From: Rufibacter sp. LB8
Lineage (GTDB): Bacteria; Bacteroidota; Bacteroidia; Cytophagales; Hymenobacteraceae
Direction of reading: 5' to 3'
Length of the DNA: 64,000 nucleotides
Assembly (NCBI RefSeq): GCF_014876185.1
Contig: NZ_JADALJ010000001.1
Coordinates: 3,845,001 to 3,909,000 of the forward strand
Shown: one piece after another, positions 52,586 to 59,702 of the stretch
Position numbering within the stretch: the stretch's first letter is position 1
How the letters are laid out: each line of letters begins with the position of its first letter
Notes under the pieces: generated by a model
Told to the model about the DNA's origin: nothing
The model's input: only the letters and a program-made list of their open reading frames with translations
Database searches by the model: none
Program-made: the position numbers and the translations under genes

Positions 52586-54112
52586 CTATTTTCTTCTTTT
52601 TGTTTCTCTTAAGAACCGCTCCAACCCTTTTCTTATCTGCTCGGCCATGTCTTCCTGAAATTCTGGGTTTATCAGTTTCTGCTCGTCTTCAGGGTTAGAA
52701 GAGAAAGCCGTCTCCACCAGCGCGTTGGGGAATTCTGTGGGCGCGTTCAGCGCGAAGTTAAACCCGCCAATGTTTCCGAATTCCTTCAGCCCTAACTCCA
52801 GCACTTCTTCATACAACGCCTGGCTCAACGGCCGGAACGCCACGTGCCGGTAATAGGTACTGGTGCCCTGCACCTCTGCGCGGCCCGCTGAGTTCACATG
52901 CACGCTCACCAGCAAATCTGGCTGGGACTCCCGCAGTTTTTTTACCCGCACCGAGTTGTCCACGGTCACGTCTTCCTCGCGGGTCATGACCACGGTGGCG
53001 CCTTTCTTCTGGAGTTCTTTCTGCAACAGCTTGGCAATCTGCAGCGTGATGTCTTTCTCTGGAATGCCGCTTTTGCCAATGGTGCCTTTGTTGGTGCCGC
53101 CGTGGCCCGCGTCTACGGCAATAGTCAAGTGCTTGAGTTTCAGTTTTTCGGGCTGACGTTTGATTTTGATGACCAGCGAATTGCCTTGGTAACTGATGCC
53201 GTAGCCCCAGGCCTGCGGATGCTTGAGGTCAATAATCACCCTAAAAATATCTGAGGCTACCTGCTGGTACTGCACATTTTTGACTTCTTTGAGCGTGCGG
53301 TGCAGCGTAATCCAATTGGTATTAGAAACGGCGCCGTAAATGTCCACAATAAGCCGGTTGGGGTCGATGTCCAGATACGAGGTGTAAGGCAACCGCTGAC
53401 CCACGGCCACGCGCACGTAATCATAGTTGCCGTCGGGTTTATCGCCGGTGGCGCTCCAAGAACTGGTGAGGCTTTCGCCGGTGAACGTGCTGGGGCTTTC
53501 CTCCAGTTGCACTTGCTGCACAGGAATATAAGCGCTGAGCGTGTTGCTGAGTTTAATCCGGTAATCCCGGCCAATTTTCCCTGTGATTTGCACGCGCACC
53601 AGTGAGTCCAGAAAACCCATCTTCGCGCCGCCCAGCCGGTCTTCGCCCAAACCATAGTTCATGTAGGCGCTGCTGGTCTTGGTAAACCCGTACATTGGTT
53701 GTGCCGGATTGAGAATGGTGACCTTGGTTTTGGTGCCGTACACCGTGTAGGGCTGCGCATCGGTGGCGTCATCTACCAAAACGGGCAAAAACTGGTCAGT
53801 CAATTTATCGCCTGGCTGCACAATGTAACTTCCCACAAACAGCCCCGCCACGCCTTTGTTCTGCGCCGCCTGCAGCTCCTGCAACGGATGCTTGTTCCAA
53901 AGGCTTACGCGGTAGCCAGATTTTGCCTTAACCCGGACATTGAGCCGGTCGCCGGGCTGTAGCCAGAGTTCTTGGTTAGGCTCTGTGCGCACGTATTCTA
54001 CCAGCAGCGTGTCTGGGCTTGGTTTGGCAGCAAGAGGTTTTGGTTGGGAGGTCTGGCCGAAGCTTGCCTGCGTGATTAACAAGAAAGCGAGAAGGGGAAG
54101 AAGTTTGTTCAT
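52586..54112 (-). CDS. N-acetylmuramoyl-L-alanine amidase (AmiC-type)
   Basis: 508 residues. Signal peptide 1-20 (SFGQ). An N-terminal strand-rich part includes an AMIN-like domain (about 230-330, VDIYGAVSNTNWITLHRTLKEV). The Amidase_3 domain is at about 335-505: zinc His in VDAGHGGTNKG, Glu in KSGIPEKDITL, LLVSVHVNSAG and the catalytic Glu in NALVETAFSSNPEDE. It cleaves the amide bond between MurNAc and the stem peptide, mostly at division. Ends KRRK. Confidence 0.94.
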   Translation of the reverse strand: MNKLLPLLAFLLITQASFGQTSQPKPLAAKPSPDTLLVEYVRTEPNQELWLQPGDRLNVRVKAKSGYRVSLWNKHPLQELQAAQNKGVAGLFVGSYIVQPGDKLTDQFLPVLVDDATDAQPYTVYGTKTKVTILNPAQPMYGFTKTSSAYMNYGLGEDRLGGAKMGFLDSLVRVQITGKIGRDYRIKLSNTLSAYIPVQQVQLEESPSTFTGESLTSSWSATGDKPDGNYDYVRVAVGQRLPYTSYLDIDPNRLIVDIYGAVSNTNWITLHRTLKEVKNVQYQQVASDIFRVIIDLKHPQAWGYGISYQGNSLVIKIKRQPEKLKLKHLTIAVDAGHGGTNKGTIGKSGIPEKDITLQIAKLLQKELQKKGATVVMTREEDVTVDNSVRVKKLRESQPDLLVSVHVNSAGRAEVQGTSTYYRHVAFRPLSQALYEEVLELGLKEFGNIGGFNFALNAPTEFPNALVETAFSSNPEDEQKLINPEFQEDMAEQIRKGLERFLRETKRRK

Positions 54113-54181
54113 GAATTTACTGTTTTGCGGAGGCCAAGATAAGGTTTCTGCCAGCGCAGCGCCACAATTAAAATTAGCGCC

Positions 54182-54222
54182 TCCGTTTTCGGCTCATTTA
54201 CAGAATTGAGCCCGAAAATGGA
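54182..54222. repeat. PR1 palindrome, outer left of a nested repeat array
   Basis: CCGTTTTCGGCTCATTTAC with AGAATTGAGCCCGAAAATGG. The first layer of the array that fills the 54113-54660 gap. Confidence 0.85.
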
Positions 54223-54231
54223 ACTCAGAAT

Positions 54232-54540
54232 CCCCTCTCCTTCTGGGAGAGGGCTAGGGTGAGGGAGTAGTCACGTATTTCGTCCCCCTTTGAAGGGGGT
54301 TGGGGGATGATATGCGCATGCTAGATTTTATAAAATTGCCGAGATTCAAAATTCCATATTACACAATTTAGCAGTAGGTTCTTCAACTGACCAAAATCAT
54401 CCCCCTACCCCCTTCAAAGGGGGACGGAATGCGTGATATACCGTAAAGTTGTATTATAGAATCCCCGGTTGTGTGAAAGGAGTTGAGCATTCAACAAACA
54501 ATTCACCCTCATCCTAACCTTCTCCCAGAGGGAGAAGGGA
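54232..54540. repeat. IR-A inverted-repeat pair enclosing an IR-B element
   Basis: The left arm (54232-54266: CCCCTCTCCTTCTGGGAGAG, then GGCTAGGGTGAGGGA) is inverted at 54503-54540 (TCACCCTCATCCTAACC, then TTCTCCCAGAGGGAGAAG). Each arm is also a small hairpin. IR-B and unassigned AT-rich sequence lie between them. Similar CTCACCC / CCCTCTCC motifs occur at 63814. Confidence 0.8.
54281..54426. repeat. IR-B inverted-repeat element, copy 1
   Basis: 30-base arms (CGTCCCCCTTTGAAGGGGGT+TGGGGGATGA and TCATCCCCCTACCCCCTTCA+AAGGGGGACG) enclose 86 AT-rich bases. A part of the interior (GGTTCTTCAACTGACC) is shared with copy 2 at 62318, so the two are homologous elements, not chance hairpins. Confidence 0.85.
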
Positions 54541-54568
54541 CTGGACTTTTGGTTTGTGATAGGTTTTT

Positions 54569-54608
54569 GCGTTTTCGGGCTCATTTCTGGAAACGGGGCC
54601 AAAAACAG
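54569..54608. repeat. PR1 palindrome, outer right of the nested array
   Basis: GCGTTTTCGGGCTCATTTCT with a changed right arm GGAAACGGGGCCAAAAACAG. Confidence 0.82.
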
Positions 54609-54610
54609 AA

Positions 54611-54640
54611 AAACCCGTTACTTTGCTGTAACGGGTTTTT
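54611..54640 (-). terminator. Terminator of the BNR gene
   Basis: AAACCCGTTA with TAACGGGTTT, 8-base loop, 23 bases past the stop; a T run follows on the minus strand. Confidence 0.85.
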
Positions 54641-54660
54641 TCGTGCATTCGTGAAATAGA

Positions 54661-57600
54661 TTACTTCGTCTCTTTCTTCTCCTTCAACTGAATGGCATCT
54701 ATGTTTTTGGTTTTGATCAAAGCGTTTAGGGCCGGTAAATCAGTGGAGAACACCTGGTTCAGTTTCTGCAGCTGCTCGTCAATCTGGGCGGTTACTTCTT
54801 TCTGGAACGCATACATCTGGTCGGTAGGGCGGTAGTCACCGGCGCCGGCCTGTGAGGCGAGGTTGGCCAGTTTGTTGTTCAACCGGATGGGGTAGTTCAA
54901 CGGGTCCTGGCCGCTGCGGTTTTTGGTTTGGTAAAGCGTTTCCTCCACTTCGGTCATTTTCTTGTTCAGCGCTTTGGCCGCCTCCAGCACGTCTTTCATC
55001 TCAGCTTTGCCCTGGAAACGTGCGGTCACGCTGTTGATTTGCGTGCGGGCTTCGCGTATTTTGCTGATGGCGTCATGTGTTTCGGTGAGTTTGTCGCGCA
55101 CCGAAAGGAGGAATGCATGCTGCGCCTGCAAATCTGCCGCTGGGGTTTTGCTGCGCGGGTCCTGCAGAATCTCAAAGGTGGTTTCTTGGGGCTGCCCATT
55201 CACCGTGAGGCGCGCTTTGTACGTGCCCGGTACTGCTTTAGGGCCTTGGGTGCCGCCACCCCATAGAATCATGCCTTCAAACCGAGACGCCTCTGGATAA
55301 CTCATGTTCCAGACAAACCGGTTCATGCCTTCCTTTGCTTCCAGTTTGCTGGCGTTTTCCTTGGCGGAGTTCTCGTACTTCTTGATCAGCTTGCCGTCTT
55401 GCTGCAGAATCTCCAGCGCGATTTTAGAAGTAGAATCTGGCGCAGTAGGCAAGTAGAAGTGCATCATCACGCCGCCCGGGTGGTTCTGGCCCTCTAGTTT
55501 AGTATTAGCCGCATTTCCGCCGTTCATTTTGTAGGTGGCCAGCGGCTTGTAGAGATGGAATTTGCTGTTGGCTACCTGCTCGTTGAGTTGGTGCAGCGGC
55601 GTGATGTCATCTATCAGCCAGAAACCACGGCCTTGGGTAGCGGCAATCAGGTTGTCATTCTTGATGGTCAAATCGGTGACAGACACCTGCGGCATATTCA
55701 GCTGGAACGGTTGCCACGTAGCGCCATCATTGAACGACACATACATGCCATACTCAGTTCCAGCGTACAGCAAACCAGCGCGTTTAGGGTCTACACGCAC
55801 TACGCGGGTGAAGTGTGTAGGCGCGATGCCGTTCGTGATTTTAGTCCACGTTTTTCCGTAGTCGGCGGTTTTGAACAACAGCGGTTGGAAGTCGCCGGTT
55901 TTGTAGAGTGTGGCTGCCATGTACATCACACCTTTTTGGGTTGGGTGCGGGTCCACGCTGTTAATCATGCTCCACTCGGGCAGGTTTTTAGGCGTCACGT
56001 TCGTCCAGGTTTTGCCGGCGTCACGGGTGACGTGTACCAAGCCATCGTCTGAACCAGCCCAAATCACGCCTTCCTCCGCCGGAGATTCCATGGCCGCGAA
56101 GATGGTGCCGTAGTACTCCACGCTGGTGTTGTCCTTGGTGATGGGCCCGCCCGACGGGCCTAATTTACTCTTGTCATTGCGCGTTAAATCTGGGCTGATG
56201 ATTTGCCAGCTCTGGCCCTCGTTGGTGGTCACGTGCACGTGGTTAGACGTGGTGTACAAGCGGCTAGAGGTGTGCGGCGAAAAGAAAATGGGGAAATTCC
56301 ACTGGAAGCGGTATTTCATGCCTTCGGCGCCGTGGCCCATGGGGTTGTCTGGCCACACGTTGATGGTGCGCTCGAAGCCGGTTTTGTGGTCAATGCGACC
56401 GATGAAGCCCCCGTAGTTTCCGCCGTACACAATCTCGGGGTCATCGGGGTTCACCGCGATGTGCGCGCTTTCTGAACCGGCGGTTTCTTCCCAGTCATGA
56501 ATCCCGATGCTCCTAGAGGTAGTGCGGTGGGCAATTCTGATGGCGCTGTTGTCTTGCTGCGCGCCATAAATGCGGTACGGGAACGCGTTGTCTGTCACCA
56601 CGCGGTAAAACTGACCAGTAGGCTGATTGTCCGGCGTGCTCCAATTCTCGCCGCCGTCAAAACTCACTTGGGCACCGCCGTCATCGGCTAGAATCATGCG
56701 CTTGGGGTCTTCAGGCGCAATCCAGAGGTCGTGGTGGTCTGAGTGCGGGGTTCTGATACTCCTGAACGTGCGGCCGCCATCAGTAGAGTGGTGATGCCCC
56801 ACGTTGAGCACGTACACGCCGTTCTCGTTCTGCGGGTCAGCGTACACGCGGGTGTAATACCAGGCACGCTGACGCAGACTTCTATCATCGTTTACCTTCG
56901 TCCAATTCTGGCCACCGTCTTCCGACCGGAACAGCCCGCCGTCTTCGGCTTCCACCATGGCCCACACGCGCTGGTTGTTCACCGGCGACACCGTGATGCC
57001 TATGATGCCGAGCGTGCCTTTCGGCAAGCCGTTGTTGCGGGAGATTTCTTTCCAGGTGTCGCCGCCGTCAATGCTTTTCCAGATACCGGAGCCAGGGCCG
57101 CCGCTGCTGAGGCTGTACGGCGTGCGCTGCAACCGCCAGCTGGTGGCGTACAGATGGCGTGGGTTCACGGGGTCGATGATTAAGTCCACCATGCCCACTT
57201 CATTGTTCACGTGCAGCACGCGTTCCCAGTTCTTGCCGCCGTCTTTGGAGCGGTAAATGCCGCGCGTGTCATTAGGCGCGTAGATGTTCCCCAGCACCGA
57301 GGCGTACACCAAGTTGGCGTCTTTGGGATGCACCCGCACCCGCGTGATGTGCTTGGAATCCTTTAGCCCGATGGATTGCCAGGTCTGCCCCGCGTCCACC
57401 GACTTCCACATACCGAAGCCTGAGGACACGTTGCCGCGCACGGTTTTCTCGCCTTCGCCCACATAAATCACGTTAGGGTCGGCCTCGCTCACGGTCACCG
57501 CGCCAATAGAACCCCCGAAGAACTTGTCAGAGATATTCTCCCAGCTGGAGCCGCCGTCTTTGGTGCGCCACACGCCGCCGCCGGTCGCCCCAAAATAGTA

Positions 57601-57849
57601 CAGATTAGGCTTGCCCGGCACGCCTGCCACCGCTGCTGAGCGCCCGCCGCGGTAAGGCCCAATGGAACGCCACGTAAGGCCGTTGTACAGTTTGGCAGGG
57701 AAGACTTCCTGCGTGGTGTTTTTGCCTTTAGAGGATTTGGCGGTGGTTTTCTTCTGGGCCTGGCTTTCTGGGGCTGGCAATAGAAGCAAGCCGCCAAGCA
57801 GCAGTGGTGCCCACTGTTTCAGGAACCGCTTCGGGAAAGGGTAGTGCAT
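54661..57849 (-). CDS. Secreted BNR/sortilin-type beta-propeller protein
   Basis: 1062 residues. Signal peptide about 1-31 (ESQAQ). Two beta-propellers of BNR/VPS10 type cover about 55-750, with Asp-box-like repeats such as TKDGGSSWENIS, SVDAGQTWQSIG, SKDGGKNWERV, SEDGGQNWTKV and TRDAGKTWTNV. The first residues after the signal (YNGLTWRSIGPYRGGRSAAV) match a large secreted Bacteroidota/Acidobacteria family often named glycosyl hydrolase, although no catalytic residues are evident. The C-terminal 300 residues are an Ig-like part and a helical coiled part (EAAKALNKKMTEVEETLYQ). No T9SS CTD is seen. Function not established. Confidence 0.87.
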   Translation of the reverse strand: MHYPFPKRFLKQWAPLLLGGLLLLPAPESQAQKKTTAKSSKGKNTTQEVFPAKLYNGLTWRSIGPYRGGRSAAVAGVPGKPNLYYFGATGGGVWRTKDGGSSWENISDKFFGGSIGAVTVSEADPNVIYVGEGEKTVRGNVSSGFGMWKSVDAGQTWQSIGLKDSKHITRVRVHPKDANLVYASVLGNIYAPNDTRGIYRSKDGGKNWERVLHVNNEVGMVDLIIDPVNPRHLYATSWRLQRTPYSLSSGGPGSGIWKSIDGGDTWKEISRNNGLPKGTLGIIGITVSPVNNQRVWAMVEAEDGGLFRSEDGGQNWTKVNDDRSLRQRAWYYTRVYADPQNENGVYVLNVGHHHSTDGGRTFRSIRTPHSDHHDLWIAPEDPKRMILADDGGAQVSFDGGENWSTPDNQPTGQFYRVVTDNAFPYRIYGAQQDNSAIRIAHRTTSRSIGIHDWEETAGSESAHIAVNPDDPEIVYGGNYGGFIGRIDHKTGFERTINVWPDNPMGHGAEGMKYRFQWNFPIFFSPHTSSRLYTTSNHVHVTTNEGQSWQIISPDLTRNDKSKLGPSGGPITKDNTSVEYYGTIFAAMESPAEEGVIWAGSDDGLVHVTRDAGKTWTNVTPKNLPEWSMINSVDPHPTQKGVMYMAATLYKTGDFQPLLFKTADYGKTWTKITNGIAPTHFTRVVRVDPKRAGLLYAGTEYGMYVSFNDGATWQPFQLNMPQVSVTDLTIKNDNLIAATQGRGFWLIDDITPLHQLNEQVANSKFHLYKPLATYKMNGGNAANTKLEGQNHPGGVMMHFYLPTAPDSTSKIALEILQQDGKLIKKYENSAKENASKLEAKEGMNRFVWNMSYPEASRFEGMILWGGGTQGPKAVPGTYKARLTVNGQPQETTFEILQDPRSKTPAADLQAQHAFLLSVRDKLTETHDAISKIREARTQINSVTARFQGKAEMKDVLEAAKALNKKMTEVEETLYQTKNRSGQDPLNYPIRLNNKLANLASQAGAGDYRPTDQMYAFQKEVTAQIDEQLQKLNQVFSTDLPALNALIKTKNIDAIQLKEKKETK

Positions 57850-57929
57850 AGGTTGGTTTGTTTGCGTAGTGAGGTTGGAATCTGGGTTGGAAGCTACTGA
57901 ATTTTAAGAAAGAAATCAGAAAGTGCCGG

Positions 57930-57969
57930 GCGTTTTCGGGCTCTATTTTTGAAATGGCGGCGAAACTGG
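57930..57969. repeat. PR1 palindrome, degenerate copy
   Basis: GCGTTTTCGGGCTCTATTTTT with GAAATGGCGGCGAAACTGG. Followed 60 bases later by another copy in the same direction. Confidence 0.7.
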
Positions 57970-57990
57970 AAATTAGGAGTTGGGTTGGTT

Positions 57991-58031
57991 TCTGTTTTTG
58001 GCTTCATTTCTGAAAATGAGGCCGAAAACGG
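57991..58031. repeat. PR1 palindrome
   Basis: TCTGTTTTTGGCTTCATTTC with GAAAATGAGGCCGAAAACGG. Confidence 0.9.
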
Positions 58032-58130
58032 AATTGTTCGTTTCTAGCTATGAAAGACTTTATTCAATGCGGATTCTTTCTTTGAGGGGAGCGAAGAGGG
58101 TTTTTACACATTCGAGCAAACGCTGCTGGT

Positions 58131-58259
58131 TGTAGGGGCGTATCGCATACGCCCGCACGCATTGCTGGTTAAACATTTCATTGTGGTGCAGCCGTTTCTT
58201 ACATGGTGGAAATGGTATTGCCAAGGCCACCGCAAGGGCGTATGCGATACGCCCCTACA
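58131..58259. repeat. IR-C inverted-repeat element (MITE-like)
   Basis: 24-bp arms (58131-58154, beginning TGTAGGGGCGTATCGCATAC, and 58236-58259), perfect apart from the orientation of the central CGC. Each arm contains its own palindrome (GGGCGTAT..ATACGCCC). 81 bases lie between, with no coding content. Confidence 0.82.
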
Positions 58260-58357
58260 AAATCAAAATGCGTGCTCACCTGTGTGAACATCCCCCTTCG
58301 CCCACTTTAAGTGAGGAATCTGCGCGTAGTTTGTTTGCCAGAAGTGGCCAGCTTTCT

Positions 58358-58377
58358 GGACAGGTCGCGACCTGTCC
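58358..58377. repeat. Perfect 20-bp palindrome
   Basis: GGACAGGTCGCGACCTGTCC is its own reverse complement, with no loop. It may belong to yet another dispersed family. Confidence 0.65.
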
Positions 58378-58412
58378 GTACGTTTATCTTCAATGCGTTA
58401 AAAAATGGAAAT

Positions 58413-58450
58413 CGTTTTCAGGCCCATTTCCAAAAACGAGCCCGGAAACG
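58413..58450. repeat. PR1 palindrome, degenerate copy
   Basis: CGTTTTCAGGCCCATTTCC with AAAAACGAGCCCGGAAACG, 10 bases past the DUF3999 stop. Confidence 0.75.
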
Positions 58451-58460
58451 CTACTTCTTC

Positions 58461-59702
58461 TTACTTTTTCTTATCCATATCCCGCAGTAACCGGAACGTC
58501 ATAAAGCCCAAACCTACCGCCAAAACCGCCAGCGCGGCCCAGATCAACAACTTACTACCCGTGCCGTTGGCCTTTTCCTTAGGTGCGCGCAAGGCGGTGA
58601 CTTTCTGAATTCCCACCACTGGGATGTTGGCCGGAATGCTATCCTGAAAATAAGTTAAGTCAAAGTCTGGGGCATCGGCGTCTTTATCGCCAAATTTTAA
58701 GGTGTAAGTTTGGTTAGGCGACAGTTCAGCCACCAGGTAGCGGTTCAGTTGGAGAATGTGCACAGAATCCAAGCGCAGCGGCGGGTTGTCGGCGTTGTCT
58801 ATTTGGATTTGTAGTTTGGTCACCTGCGTGCGCAGCAAATTGATGGTGCCGGGTGCGTTGGAACTGAGCAGGAGCGGGGTGGAGATTTCCTCCAAGTGTG
58901 ATCTTCTGCGACGCTTGCGCTTTTTGCGGACGTACACTTTCTTCTGGCCCAGCACAATTTTGCCGGTTCTATGGTAAAGATGAGGTGCACTCACATAAAA
59001 CACCAGTTGCTCTGGGTACACGGGCTGCGCGAACGCAAGGGTCAGGTGCGTGGTTTTGGCGCTGTCAGTGCGGGTGAAGGATTGAACCGGAATGCGGGTG
59101 TATTTCCCGACTTCAGAATACGTGTCATAATAGCCGGCTTTGAGAATGTTGAGTGGGGCGCTGCTGGAGTCGTTGAGCTGTAGCCGGAAATAACGGTAAT
59201 TGCTGAGCGGGAAGTCCAGGAGCTTGACCTCGGCGGTGCGCTGGGTGTTCTGGATGGCATAGAGCACGTCCTGTTCCTTGAGTACAAACCAATTCTGCTG
59301 GTCATCTGAGCCACTGAGGGAGACCATTTTCCGGGCTTCGGCGTTGCCAATTAAAAGGCTGATGTTGTTGATGGCGCGCTGCTCTGGGTTATGGATAATC
59401 AGTTCTGACGTGCCTCCCGGCTGCCGGGTGTAGCGCAGCATTTGGTAGGGTTTGAACAGCGTTTTGTAATTCACGGGCTGCTCGGCGCGCTGCAGATACG
59501 GCACCGTCTGACCCTTGGCATCCAGCAAACGCACATCGGCTAGGGTGGCTTGTAAACGGCCCGTCACCTCTGGCGAAAGCAAAATGCGATGATACCCCGG
59601 CTGCGCCACCGGGGCCAATTGCGCTTGCCAACCGAAGTCCTGCGCCTGTACGGTAGCAGCGACCAGCAGCAATCCGAGAAAGAGCAGTAGTTTATTTTTC
59701 AT
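58461..59702 (-). CDS. DUF3999-like periplasmic/membrane protein
   Basis: 413 residues from MKNKLLLFLGLLLVAAT, a signal peptide ending TVQAQ. The start overlaps the stop of the DUF2339 gene by 11 bases, so it is coupled to it. A strand-rich body has F5/8-type-like features (LSGSDDQQNWFVLKEQ, YRYFRLQLNDSSS) and a very basic stretch KKVYVRKKRKRRRRSH (about residue 250). One C-terminal membrane helix (LLIWAALAVLAVGLGFMTF) ends in RDMDKKK. It matches the DUF3999 family, which is often found beside DUF2339 proteins. Function unknown. Confidence 0.8.
   Translation of the reverse strand: MKNKLLLFLGLLLVAATVQAQDFGWQAQLAPVAQPGYHRILLSPEVTGRLQATLADVRLLDAKGQTVPYLQRAEQPVNYKTLFKPYQMLRYTRQPGGTSELIIHNPEQRAINNISLLIGNAEARKMVSLSGSDDQQNWFVLKEQDVLYAIQNTQRTAEVKLLDFPLSNYRYFRLQLNDSSSAPLNILKAGYYDTYSEVGKYTRIPVQSFTRTDSAKTTHLTLAFAQPVYPEQLVFYVSAPHLYHRTGKIVLGQKKVYVRKKRKRRRRSHLEEISTPLLLSSNAPGTINLLRTQVTKLQIQIDNADNPPLRLDSVHILQLNRYLVAELSPNQTYTLKFGDKDADAPDFDLTYFQDSIPANIPVVGIQKVTALRAPKEKANGTGSKLLIWAALAVLAVGLGFMTFRLLRDMDKKK

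Noticed and set aside
54661-57849. True glycosyl hydrolase (sialidase) call for the BNR protein
   Set aside because: Asp-box-like propeller repeats are present but no sialidase arginine triad or nucleophile pair can be seen, so only the fold is named.
58181-58504. 107-codon frame between the BNR and DUF3999 genes
   Set aside because: It is composed of IR-C, the 20-bp palindrome and a PR1 copy; repeat sequence, not a gene.
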